From Toxotes chatareus (taxonomy: Eukaryota; Chordata; Actinopteri; Toxotidae), in the NCBI GenBank assembly GCA_016801885.1, contig CM028882.1, forward strand, positions 3,906,001-3,970,000: a stretch of DNA of 64,000 nt. Reading direction: 5' to 3'. The notes under the pieces are model-generated. The model made no database searches. It saw nothing but the letters and a program-made list of their open reading frames with translations, and was not told the DNA's origin. Shown piece after piece: positions 59,001 to 64,000 of the stretch. The first letter of the stretch is position 1. Each line of letters opens with the position of its first letter. Both the position numbers and the translations under genes were made by a program.

Positions 59001-61847
59001 AATAGTAACAGAAAAAGTAAAAAGAAAAGGAAAATATAAGTTGAAAACACTAAGGCCGTAAAATAAAAAATGGAAAACAGTAATCTGCAGAAAAGCTGCA
59101 GAACATGAGTTTGGTGAAGACTCGTGTTCATGTGTTAAGACTTGTACATGATGTCCAACTTCAGACTGTGTAGACTTGCACACGTGGACACACAACAGAA
59201 AACTTGATATCGACTGGATAATGCCTTTAAAATGCAGCAGTGAGTGGGCACAAGCGAAGGGATTGATTAAATCAATATTCTTTTTCAAGCATTTTTGTCT
59301 TCAGAGTTTACTTGCTTATGCATTTTGCTAAACATCTTACAGTTCTTTTGGAAGCCTTCTTTTGTTGAACTGGTTTCATAGCTGGTATGGCATGGTGCAC
59401 TGATGTACCTGACACAGTAAGACATGCTGGAGCTGCCTACCTTCACTGTGTTCCCTGACCGTGTTCAGAGTATAGCCGTCGTTTGAAGGACAGTCAGAGA
59501 GACAGAGAGAGGGAGAGAGAGAGAGTGGTGCACCACAACACCCCTCACCGCTTCACAGTGGGACTCAACATGAGAGCAGCCAAGTGTACTGTGTGCCTGG
59601 ATACTGTGCACTTTGGTCGCCAAGCCGCTACCTGTCTTGGTGAGTTACATGTGTGTTTACAAGGACAGCCCTCAACTCTGTGATGCACTTTACCTTACAT
59701 GTAAAGTGAAAGAAAAAAGATAACATCTATGTTTTATTCAGCAAGAACTAAATCAAAATTTTAGCCCACCTTTTATTCCTTTTGTATAGATGTTTTCAAT
59801 TGTACAGTGGAAATTGGAATATTATTACAATATGCGAGACTCTCACTCACTCCCATAGTGTTGCCTAAGCTTTTTTATAACATCACATTTTTGTGACTAG
59901 GACCAGAATTAGATTTTTTTTCATTCTTACAAACATATGAAAAAAATAATCAGATTTTTTTTGTAATGATGGTTTCTAATATTTAACTGACAAACAATAA
60001 ACACGATCTTATTTATGGATCCCTTTGGTCACTCCGCACACCAGAGTAACTCTAAAATCACTGTTGATGTGACTGTGCTGGAGTGAAATACCTACTGTAA
60101 ATGCTCCTTAAAATAATCACATTAAAATTCATTTGAATTTTCATATACATTTATACTCTTCCTTGTAGTCTTTACTAATATGCCCCTGTTCCTTTTGTGC
60201 CACTGGATGACACAAAGGTATTCGGAGAGGAGCCAAAACCTTGTCAGGCATTGCACTCTCTGTAATAATGTTCTTTCTTCTCAGAGTGTCACGCTTTGTG
60301 CCACCCAAAATGCTCCCCCTGCCTTCCAGCCACATGTGGCATGTCCAGCGACTGCTCACTGCATCTGTCTGAGGGCCTGTGTCGGGACAAAGGCAGCTCT
60401 CCAGGCCAGCAGATCAAAGAAGCTAGTGGACATATGCACCTGGAGGGCTGGATGAAACAGCCCAGGTTAGCCATGGACACACTGACGCGTTGTTTAAACT
60501 TTTCTCACACTGTTCTTTACCAATGAATGTAACTTCTGGGGTGGAGATAGTTTGTCACAAATCCTAGCATTAAGCCCTTAATAAAGTTAATTATAAGTTA
60601 ATTAATAAAGTATTCTCTATCTTAACAGACACCCCCACTTTTGTCCACAAGGCCAAAAAGAAAGCTCCCAAAATAAAAAAGTTACTTTTGGTTTAGTGAG
60701 TCTTAAAACAATGTGGATCATATGATCCAAAAACTTCTATGACAAGGAGCACTGAACCTGTTCTGGAGAGTATATATCCATTATATGTCCATCATGTCCT
60801 TCATACCTATTTGTCTGGAGCATTAAAGTTTCTCTGGTGTGCCCCCTCGTTGTGAGGCTGTGTCATCTCCTCCCACCGATCAGGCAGCCTGATGTTGCTG
60901 AGCACAATCGCTCTCAGACACTCTCTGTTATGTTCTGTCTACCAGAATCCTCCCATCTGGTGCTTAAACCAGTTTAAACAAAGACATTTGTAGAGTTTCC
61001 AGCAAAAACTGTTCAACTTCATCTTCTGTGCTTTGTAATGATGTAGATGCCTTGTATGATTGCAGGAATGGGAAGCGAGGCCAAGGCTGGGAGAGGAAAT
61101 ATGTGGTCCTGGACGGGACGAAAGTGTCCATCTACGAGATAGAGCCCAGAGAAGGTTACTTTCCTTTTTTACCTGCCTGGATTTTCTATAGAACATCAAA
61201 ATTCACAGACCTACTGGAGTTGCCAGATCTTACCACCAGTTACAGACCTGTTTGTTCTGTGTGTCACTCAGACTCAGTGAAGCCACTGGAGGAGTTTGAC
61301 CTGTGTCTGTCGGATGGAGAGGTGGTGGTTCATGGAGCTGTAGGAGCATCTGAGCTACCAAACACCGCCAAGTCAGGTAGACACAAAGTGTCCCCCAAAT
61401 GACCACCAAAAAAAAAAAACCTTCTTTAACCTATTCCCTTACTTAATACAAGACTTTATTCTCATGGCTCATGGTCCTTTAAACAAATATCTCAGAGGAG
61501 GTGTGGTTCTCAGAGTCTGGTCCTTTGGGAACTGCAGGGTTTAGGGTTTTCCCTTCAAGGTTCCAGATGACCCAGGCAAAATGAAGCATGTTCTGATTTT
61601 ACTGTAGTTAATCAGACACCATTAAAATCAGAGAAGTGTTCTGAAGTCGTGCCTGACCTGTGTTCCCTGTGTGTCAGATGTTCCCTACGTCCTGAAGCTG
61701 GAGTCCCGTTGTCACGCCCCCTGCTGGCCTGGACAGTCTATATACTTCATGGCTCCCAGTTTCCCAGACAAACAGCGCTGGGTGGCTGTCATGGAGTCTG
61801 TGGTGGCCGGGGGGCGAGCCTCACGGGAGAAGGCCGAGGCCGACGCA
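31930..61847 (+). CDS. cit: citron, kinase-less form, 5' part (27 exons; CNH beyond window)
   Basis: The joined exons give 1185 codons in one frame with GT-AG borders and match citron (Rho-interacting kinase/citron-N) throughout. Order: coiled coil (about 4-890), Lys/Arg-rich linker with KKKK-GLFGRRRED (814-825), Gln/Gly/Ala low-complexity tract, C1 zinc finger (973-1021) and PH domain (about 1056-1175). The CNH domain and the C-terminus are off the right edge. In the family, citron binds active RhoA and organises the midbody in cytokinesis (kinase form), or acts as a neuronal postsynaptic scaffold (citron-N, no kinase). The kinase domain was not found upstream, and the first exon resembles the citron-N arrangement. 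The gene is head to head with bicdl1. Extra cassette candidates are at 58444-58467 and 62277-62321. Confidence 0.93.
32023..32079. repeat. (GT)n microsatellite
   Basis: About 28 GT units, the longest dinucleotide run in the window. Confidence 0.97.
32080..32320. repeat. teleost GAGGACC / GGTTAG dispersed repeat
   Basis: After the GT tract comes TTGTGAGGACCAGTTGG, a GTCCTCAC echo, a degenerate TTTAGGTTAGGTTAGGG minisatellite and GTCCTTACAAAGATAGCAG, followed by more GT. I recognise this order as a repeat common in fish genomes. It is not a coding or telomeric feature. Confidence 0.6.
33495..33638 (+). CDS. cit: cit exon 2 (residues 4-51)
   Basis: The 48-codon exon begins VEQEISLVQSKMSD after a cccag acceptor and ends DLATYITECS at a gtgagt donor. 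ELKASETQR and LEQDLATYITECS are nearly invariant in citron and mark the start of the coiled coil just after the kinase region in full-length forms. Phase 0 at both ends. Confidence 0.96.
33998..34117 (+). CDS. cit: cit exon 3 (residues 52-91)
   Basis: The 40-codon exon runs [20 protein letters not shown] to KLQEIKEQ, acceptor ttacag, donor gtagga. It is essentially identical to mammalian citron in this stretch. Intron 2 (33639-33997) has only (GT)n-rich sequence. Confidence 0.97.
34118..41755 (+). other. cit: cit intron 3 (7.6 kb) with LINE remnant
   Basis: The longest cit intron. It contains the decayed LINE at about 37970-39090 and a 13-base G run just before the exon 4 acceptor. The 126-codon frame at 37132-37512 has no recognisable domain. 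No other exon found. Confidence 0.65.
37970..39090 (+). mobile_element. decayed L2/CR1-like LINE fragment
   Basis: The open stretch 38143-38595 reads like the C-terminal part of a LINE endonuclease: LPDFNIH, then HGHTLDLNLTFG, then a degraded SDHH-type site (SLYDPW). It then jumps to the C-terminal reverse-transcriptase region (KALHGQAPGYISQLL in a shifted frame, then a degraded frame with LKTL and THLFSLAS-like remnants) at about 38600-38860, followed by a T-rich 3' tail. Most of the reverse transcriptase is missing and stops occur, so the copy is dead. Subfamily (L2, Rex or CR1 group) is by pattern only. Confidence 0.7.
41756..41926 (+). CDS. cit: cit exon 4 (residues 92-148)
   Basis: The 57-codon exon begins EYHAQLEEMRVSIRQLEEDL after a gcgcag acceptor and ends YQHRMQK at a gtctac donor, a weaker donor than its neighbours. 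ARRRSDLYEAELKESR is a citron hallmark. A 13-G run sits 20-32 bases before the acceptor. Confidence 0.95.
42149..42202 (+). CDS. cit: cit exon 5 (residues 149-166)
   Basis: A 54-nt exon, AKEQGKAEAEEMITKLEK, with aacag acceptor and gtagtg donor. It aligns with the citron stretch after QHKLLK and is phase 0 at both ends. Found by splice sites and homology. Confidence 0.9.
42381..42434 (+). CDS. cit: cit exon 6 (residues 167-184)
   Basis: A 54-nt exon, ANAEQQTRIHDLQEKLAK, after a run of T and ag, with gtagaa donor. Corresponds to the citron INAEQQLKIQELQEKL segment. Confidence 0.93.
42435..43153 (+). other. cit: cit intron 6
   Basis: A+T-rich, 719 bp; nothing recognisable. Confidence 0.8.
43154..43294 (+). 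CDS. cit: cit exon 7 (residues 185-231)
   Basis: The 47-codon exon begins SLKASAEATDLLQTMRVAKE after a cccag acceptor and ends LRRRLRETE at a gtacac donor. Matches [20 protein letters not shown] of citron. Phase 0 at both ends. Confidence 0.96.
43295..44503 (+). other. cit: cit intron 7
   Basis: 1209 bp, A+T-rich, ending with a T tract at about 44426-44438 upstream of the exon 8 acceptor. No feature seen. Confidence 0.8.
44504..44629 (+). CDS. cit: cit exon 8 (residues 232-273)
   Basis: The 42-codon exon begins DGRKTLENQVKRLE after a tgcag acceptor and ends QQIQQMADKIL at a gtaact donor. QQIQQMADKIL is identical to mammalian citron. Phase 0 at both ends. Confidence 0.96.
44630..46309 (+). 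other. cit: cit intron 8
   Basis: 1680 bp of A+T-rich sequence. Short frames at 44819-45046 and nearby have no recognisable product. Confidence 0.8.
46310..46405 (+). CDS. cit: cit exon 9 (residues 274-305)
   Basis: The 32-codon exon ELEENLRETQ to KLYEDKIK follows a gtgtag acceptor and ends at gtaaaa. Corresponds to the [20 protein letters not shown] segment of citron. An (AC)n tract begins about 20 nt into the next intron. Confidence 0.95.
46648..46764 (+). CDS. cit: cit exon 10 (residues 306-344)
   Basis: The 39-codon exon VLEAQMKADMADKEML to CNIISEQKA follows a gagcag acceptor and ends at gtaaga. Matches the citron DLADKETLE...ILSEQKA region. Phase 0 at both ends. Confidence 0.95.
46980..47089 (+). 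CDS. cit: cit exon 11 (residues 345-381)
   Basis: The 110-nt exon TINAMDSKMNNLEQRIAELS to IYTQKN ends with two bases of the Met codon at a gtaagt donor. AELSEANKLAANSS is invariant. This is the first split codon in the gene; every earlier exon is a multiple of three. Confidence 0.97.
47228..47402 (+). CDS. cit: cit exon 12 (residues 381-439)
   Basis: The 175-nt exon completes Met and continues KAQEEMISELRQQKFYLESQ to ELETRLRE, ending at gtgagg. The first 30 residues are near-identical to mammalian citron. Coiled coil. Confidence 0.97.
47403..48188 (+). other. cit: cit intron 12
   Basis: 786 bp; nothing recognised. Confidence 0.8.
48189..48386 (+). CDS. cit: cit exon 13 (residues 440-505)
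   Basis: The 66-codon exon begins IGLEHEEQKLEIKRQ after a tgtag acceptor and ends EEEITVLR at a gtgaga donor. LTLSLQERESQI and QAKTELEETTAEAEEE are citron hallmarks. Confidence 0.97.
48492..48545 (+). CDS. cit: cit exon 14 (residues 506-523)
   Basis: A 54-nt exon, AHRDEIQRKYDALRDSCA, with cctag acceptor and gtaagc donor. Identical in pattern to HRDEIQRKFDALRNSC of citron. Phase 0 at both ends. Confidence 0.95.
48546..51708 (+). other. cit: cit intron 14 (3.2 kb)
   Basis: Begins with a T tract (48568-48583) and has a C run at about 50790-50798. No exon, RNA gene or intact mobile element recognised; short frames on both strands are not supported. Confidence 0.7.
51709..51906 (+). CDS. cit: cit exon 15 (residues 524-589)
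   Basis: The 66-codon exon begins VITDLEEQLTTLTQENAELN after a tgtag acceptor and ends HLNNQKQ at a gtatct donor. RQNFYLSKQLDEAS is invariant in citron. Phase 0 at both ends. Confidence 0.97.
51907..54365 (+). other. cit: cit intron 15 (2.5 kb)
   Basis: Contains the SINE-like remnant at 52310-52440. The G+T-rich stretch 52667-53090 is open in several overlapping frames on both strands, but none resembles a known protein. Confidence 0.7.
52310..52440 (-). mobile_element. tRNA-derived SINE-like remnant
   Basis: On the minus strand an A-box-like TGGCTCAGTGG is followed by GTAAGCACTGTGACTGGG and a B-box-like GGTTCAAACCTC. This is the order seen in common fish repeats ending in phrases such as gaacccag...accactgagcc. 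The middle is shortened and no tRNA cloverleaf forms, so it is a diverged fragment. Confidence 0.5.
54366..54559 (+). CDS. cit: cit exon 16 (residues 590-654)
   Basis: The 194-nt exon begins NLETLKTTCTMLEEQVLELE after an accag acceptor and ends LLDTEKQN plus AG of an Arg codon at gtgaca. LNDELLEKERQW is invariant. In the family this stretch leads towards the Rho-binding part of the coiled coil. Confidence 0.97.
54560..55210 (+). other. cit: cit intron 16
   Basis: 651 bp. A short diverged direct repeat, GGTATTCTGRGAAAT, occurs twice about 170 bp apart (54688 and 54859 regions). Otherwise A+T-rich and anonymous. Confidence 0.75.
55211..55346 (+). CDS. cit: cit exon 17 (residues 654-699)
   Basis: The 136-nt exon completes Arg, continues LRAEQRSSESRQAVEQAVKE and ends KAESLADT at gtaagc. 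HKAEILALQQALK is invariant. Coiled coil. Confidence 0.97.
55437..55541 (+). CDS. cit: cit exon 18 (residues 700-734)
   Basis: The 35-codon exon [20 protein letters not shown] to KQRLLDE follows a ctcag acceptor after a 90-bp intron and ends at gtatat. Identical to mammalian citron over most of its length. Confidence 0.97.
55542..56573 (+). other. cit: cit intron 18, occupied by a Tc1/mariner copy
   Basis: About 745 of its 1032 bp are the Tc1/mariner-like remnant at 55567-56312. The remainder is anonymous. Confidence 0.8.
55567..56312 (+). mobile_element. dead Tc1/mariner-type transposon
   Basis: The left end GCATGCAAAAGTTTGGGCAC is mirrored at the right by AAACTTTTACACAAGCCGC, a diverged terminal inverted repeat. 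Near the right end (56068-56103) the frame reads QTPDLSITEHLW, a decayed DDE transposase signature (PDLNP-ENLW type). Stops and frameshifts break the frame, and only about 750 bp remain, so it cannot encode an active transposase. Confidence 0.75.
56574..56714 (+). CDS. cit: cit exon 19 (residues 735-781)
   Basis: The 47-codon exon QEKLQQQMDAQKTHIFRLTQ to DLEYQLENIQ follows a cacag acceptor and ends at gtgctg. HIFRLTQGLQDALD and LLKTERTDLEYQLENIQ are citron hallmarks in the C-terminal coiled coil. An (AC)n tract starts 10 nt into the intron. Confidence 0.97.
57004..57111 (+). CDS. cit: cit exon 20 (residues 782-817)
   Basis: The 36-codon exon AVYSHEKVKMEGTITQQTKL to SKKKK follows a tgcag acceptor and ends at gtaaga. 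YSHEKVKMEGTI and QQTKLIDFLQA match citron. The basic KKKK run ends the main coiled coil. Confidence 0.97.
57112..57675 (+). other. cit: cit intron 20
   Basis: 564 bp, A+T-rich, ending with GT-rich sequence and a tRNA A-box-like phrase (TAGCTCAGTGG, 57619 region) that has no B box. Confidence 0.8.
57676..57901 (+). CDS. cit: cit exon 21 (residues 818-893)
   Basis: The 226-nt exon begins GLFGRRREDLLAAM, passes an Ala/Gln/Gly tract (AQAQAQGQGQGQ), then resumes PLQYSDMKAALDKERARCSE. It ends SLREE plus G of an Ala codon at a gtcaga donor, a weak match. The mammalian counterpart lacks the long AQ/GQ tract. Confidence 0.93.
58093..58254 (+). CDS. cit: cit exon 22 (residues 893-947)
   Basis: The 162-nt exon follows a cccag acceptor, reads LQYKDHGNSTNPATARQQII and ends SGRRKETTPTPE plus G at gtgagt. 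SATARQQI and SPEHQ phrases match the Ser/Pro-rich linker before the C1 domain. Without the microexon it joins exon 23 as PEEYSRR. Confidence 0.94.
58255..59468 (+). other. cit: cit intron 22, containing the candidate microexon
   Basis: 1214 bp, split by the 24-nt exon candidate at 58444. The remainder is A+T-rich and anonymous. Confidence 0.75.
58444..58467 (+). CDS. cit: cit candidate 24-nt microexon (ERRRVTFE)
   Basis: A strong pyrimidine tract and tttcag precede 58444 and a near-consensus gtaagt follows 58467. The 24 nt are open and phase-1 at both ends, so inclusion adds eight residues and keeps frame: PE-ERRRVTFE-KYSRR. RVTF fits the PP1-docking RVxF consensus, and RRRVT resembles a basophilic kinase site. 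It sits just upstream of the C1 domain. Inclusion in transcripts is not provable here. Confidence 0.75.
59469..59639 (+). CDS. cit: cit exon 23, start of C1 domain (residues 947-1004)
   Basis: The 171-nt exon follows a ttcag acceptor: YSRRLKDSQRDRERERERVV, then the C1 start HRFTVGLNMRAAKC (His973, Cys986, Cys989) and HFGRQAATCL (Cys1002). The RDRERERERE stretch is coded by a (GA)-rich microsatellite and lengthens the linker by about 11 residues compared with the mammalian protein. Ends at gtgagt. Confidence 0.96.
59640..60284 (+). other. cit: cit intron 23
   Basis: 645 bp, A+T-rich, no feature seen. Confidence 0.8.
60285..60465 (+). CDS. cit: cit exon 24, end of C1 and start of PH (residues 1004-1064)
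   Basis: The exon follows a ctcag acceptor. It completes the C1 finger with ECHALCHPKCSPCLPATC (Cys1005, His1010, Cys1013, Cys1021), preserving the HxC(2)C...C(2)C(4)H(2)C(7)C layout. A variable linker follows, then HLEGWMKQP, the first PH strand. It ends with AG of an Arg codon at gttagc. In the family C1/PH contribute membrane or lipid association. Confidence 0.97.
60466..61065 (+). other. cit: cit intron 24
   Basis: 600 bp; nothing recognised. Confidence 0.8.
61066..61154 (+). CDS. cit: cit exon 25, PH domain (residues 1064-1094)
   Basis: The 89-nt exon follows a tgcag acceptor: NGKRGQGWERKYVVLDGTKV to YEIEPRE, ending with G at gttact. GQGWERKYVVL is the typical PH beta-2/3 segment. The upstream ATG in the same open stretch is intronic, not a start. 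Confidence 0.95.
61272..61376 (+). CDS. cit: cit exon 26, PH domain (residues 1094-1129)
   Basis: The 105-nt exon follows a 117-bp intron: SVKPLEEFDLCLSDGEVVVH to SELPNTAKS, ending with G at gtagac. HGAVGASEL-NTAK is invariant in citron. The acceptor is a tandem CAGACTCAG, so a 6-nt shorter version (dropping Ser-Val-type codons) would also stay in frame. Confidence 0.95.
61678..61847 (+). CDS. cit: cit exon 27, end of PH domain (residues 1129-1185)
   Basis: The 170-nt exon follows a gtcag acceptor: VPYVLKLESRCHAPCWPGQS, then APSFPDKQRWVAVMESVVAG with the C-terminal PH helix (Trp1163), then REKAEADA at a gtgagt donor, phase 0. The next canonical exon (KLLGN..., start of the CNH region) was not found before base 64000. 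Confidence 0.97.
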
Positions 61848-64000
61848 GTGAGTATCTCTGGATCAGGCAAGGGGCGAATGAGGCAACCGCCTCTCTGCAC
61901 CCTCAGTGTCTGCTGAGTCAGATAAACCGTTATGACCACAGTCACAGATAACACTCTTGTCTGTGGCTGTGGTTGTAAACTCAGTGTTTAACTGTATGGG
62001 GACCATTCACAAGGAGCATATTAATCTCATGTTGTCATTTTCAGATGTAGGCGTTAGGTTTTGAGTGTAATGGTTAACCCCCAGTTTCACTTATATGTGT
62101 CGTTAATTGTCCCCTTCTTCTCTCCTCTTCTCTTTCTCTCCTCTCTCTCTCTTTGTCTTTCTCACTCCTGTTTGTTGCTTTTTCATCATGCCACAATGTA
62201 TGTCCCGTATATGGGCATGTTTTGTTGATTTGCTCTGTTCTGCCCATTCATCCATTGGGTTTCATTGCACACATAGGCTGCTGTGTCCAAAAGACAAATG
62301 GTTCTGTCTCCTCTGGTCCAGGTAAAGATTTACCAAGCTATAGACACAAGACTTACTGACACACACACACGTACCTGCATATCCTTCACGAGGCACGCAG
62401 TAGTGCATGTGTCTGTCACTGTGCTGGTTGGTCATCCCCCCACTCCGGCTCTTACCTCACCTGCTGTGACCACTCCTCACTCTCACTGTCCTCATGTCCT
62501 GTACAAACTCTGTGTTGATGTAAAAGTTTCAATGTTGCTGAAAACTCTTTCCCTTTCTTTAGTGTCCTGTTTTGTAAGCACACTACACACAAATTTCTCG
62601 CCAAGATGTTTGATCATCTTTGGGTTGATCCTCCTCAGCTGTCCTGTCCCGAGGACCAGGGATCAGACAGTGGGTTTTTCACCTGCTGGTGTACTCGTCT
62701 GTGTTTTTACCCTGCTGCCCCCTCTTCACATTCTTTAGAGACTGGGACTCAAGTCACGTGACCCTGACTCATCTGTGATACACAAGTCACAAACAGGTCG
62801 ACGTAAACTTGATTTAAATTTACAGTTTCAGGGATTTGGACTTGAGTATGGAAACTATTCAAATGATTTAAATGACTTCAAACTAATATTGTCTTTACTT
62901 GACTTGAATGCTTTCCCATATCTCTGTTACCTGTTCATCAACAAGTAAATTCAGGTCAGCCAGTGAAAAGTGAGGTATAGCATGCTATTAAACTTTATTG
63001 TTCACGAAACACACGTTAACAAAACAACTATCTATAGATTATGTCAGTTCTATGTTAAGCATTATCAGATAAAGCTGTAATAATAACTACTTTATTATTG
63101 TTTCATTTAAAATAGAAATATTTAAAGTTTAGGTGTGGCTCTTAAACTGCTACTTCTCATTTTGATAACTCGCTCTAATATAGATAAAGGGAATATGTAA
63201 TATGTAATCCTAACTCTAACCCATATGTATATAAGAATTTTAGATTTAAATATTAACCCTTTTTTTTTTTTTTTTCAAACATTTGGTACAGCATATTTAG
63301 AGTTGTGATATTAAAAATTAGCTGCTCTTAACCTGATCTCTGCCATGGGGCCTGTTTATGGTGGAGTTTTCGTGGCTAATAGATTTTCTCAGGGTAGTTT
63401 CAGAGTTATAGACATGAATGACATTAAAAAGTCTGATCTTTTTTTTTTTTTTTAACCCACTGAACCAGTGTGTGGAGATGTCTATTAATGGTAATGTTTT
63501 CAATGAGAATACAATCACTAACGAGGTAACTTGACAGTGATCCTGCTAACACCATTAACAATGAGTCAACAAGACCAAATTTTAACACAATTGTTGTGAA
63601 CAGCTTCTCATCTCTTAGGGCTGTGAAAGTTCTGACTAAAGTGAGTGTCCAGACTGAAGGGAACAGGAAATGTTCATATTTAGAGTAATTGTTGACTAAT
63701 TGTCATGTCTCTGTGACCATCAGTTAACCTTTTAGCTCAATTATTCATTTTTAAAAAGCTTAATTTTTACTTTATATGTAAATGGTTTTCCACACTTCCA
63801 CATTAAACTAAAAACTTTAATGAACTAAATCTGTTGAAGTGTACTTTTACTGTGAACTGAGTTCTTGTCTGTTTGATAGAGGCTCAGAATTAAAACGTGC
63901 GTGGTTAAAGGGTTAAACGGTGCAGTGACTTCACGTGTGAGAGGACACGCTTGAAACGTGAGCATAAAACCGGAGCCTGACTTGTGACTTGGTCCCACCT
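61848..64000 (+). other. cit: cit intron 27 to the window edge
   Basis: A pyrimidine-rich stretch at 62110-62165 and the 45-nt exon candidate at 62277-62321 are the only notable parts. The rest is A+T-rich with T tracts at 63260-63275 and 63439-63453. No CNH-coding exon recognised. Confidence 0.7.
62277..62321 (+). CDS. cit: cit candidate 45-nt cassette exon after the PH domain
   Basis: A catag acceptor and a tccag-gtaaag donor bracket 45 open nucleotides, phase 0 like the end of exon 27, reading AAVSKRQMVLSPLVQ. It would insert 15 residues between EADA and the expected KLLGN. No counterpart is known to me in mammalian citron, and the acceptor's pyrimidine tract is only moderate. It may be a fish-specific cassette or chance. 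Confidence 0.4.

Noticed and set aside
1..64000. CRISPR arrays, operons, phage or plasmid features
   Set aside because: None seen; the window is intron-rich vertebrate DNA.

Overview
The window is vertebrate nuclear DNA, most likely from a teleost. It has GT-AG introns, long A+T-rich introns, (CA)n/(GA)n microsatellites and fish-type transposon remnants, with no bacterial-style operons. Two protein genes stand head to head and can be reconstructed exon by exon. Species, expression and splice usage cannot be read from the sequence.

Left half, minus strand (4134-20044): a complete ten-exon gene for BICD family-like cargo adaptor 1 (bicdl1, BICDR-1/CCDC64), a dynein-dynactin/Rab6 adaptor. All exon phases close, giving 614 codons from an MSAFCL start to a C-terminal LFSFFKKN. 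A 48-codon exon (exon 7) interrupts a stretch that, as I recall the human protein, is collinear without it. Bases 1-4133 hold probable 3' UTR and intergenic DNA.

Middle (20.05-31.8 kb): a CpG-richer bicdl1 promoter, then gene-poor DNA with a solo LTR (22412-23109, 5-bp target duplication) and a nested pair of DNA-transposon-like repeats (26.1-27.5 kb).

Right half, plus strand (31.83 kb to past the right edge): citron (cit). Twenty-seven coding exons (1185 codons) encode the long coiled coil, the C1 zinc finger and the PH domain; the CNH domain must lie beyond base 64000. The N-terminal kinase of citron kinase was not found. The gene appears to start at a short 5' exon, with stops in every frame, equivalent to the kinase-less citron-N form. 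Two extra frame-preserving exon candidates occur: a 24-nt microexon just before the C1 domain that encodes an RVTF (PP1-docking-like) motif, and a 45-nt exon after the PH domain.

Introns carry a decayed LINE (38 kb), a dead Tc1/mariner copy (55.6-56.3 kb), a tRNA-like SINE remnant (52.3 kb), a 1.26-kb teleost dispersed repeat (12.6-13.85 kb) and two perfect hairpins. The head-to-head cit/bicdl1 order matches my memory of human 12q24. Both products are coiled-coil scaffolds: bicdl1 for microtubule transport, citron for RhoA-linked cytokinesis or synaptic scaffolding.
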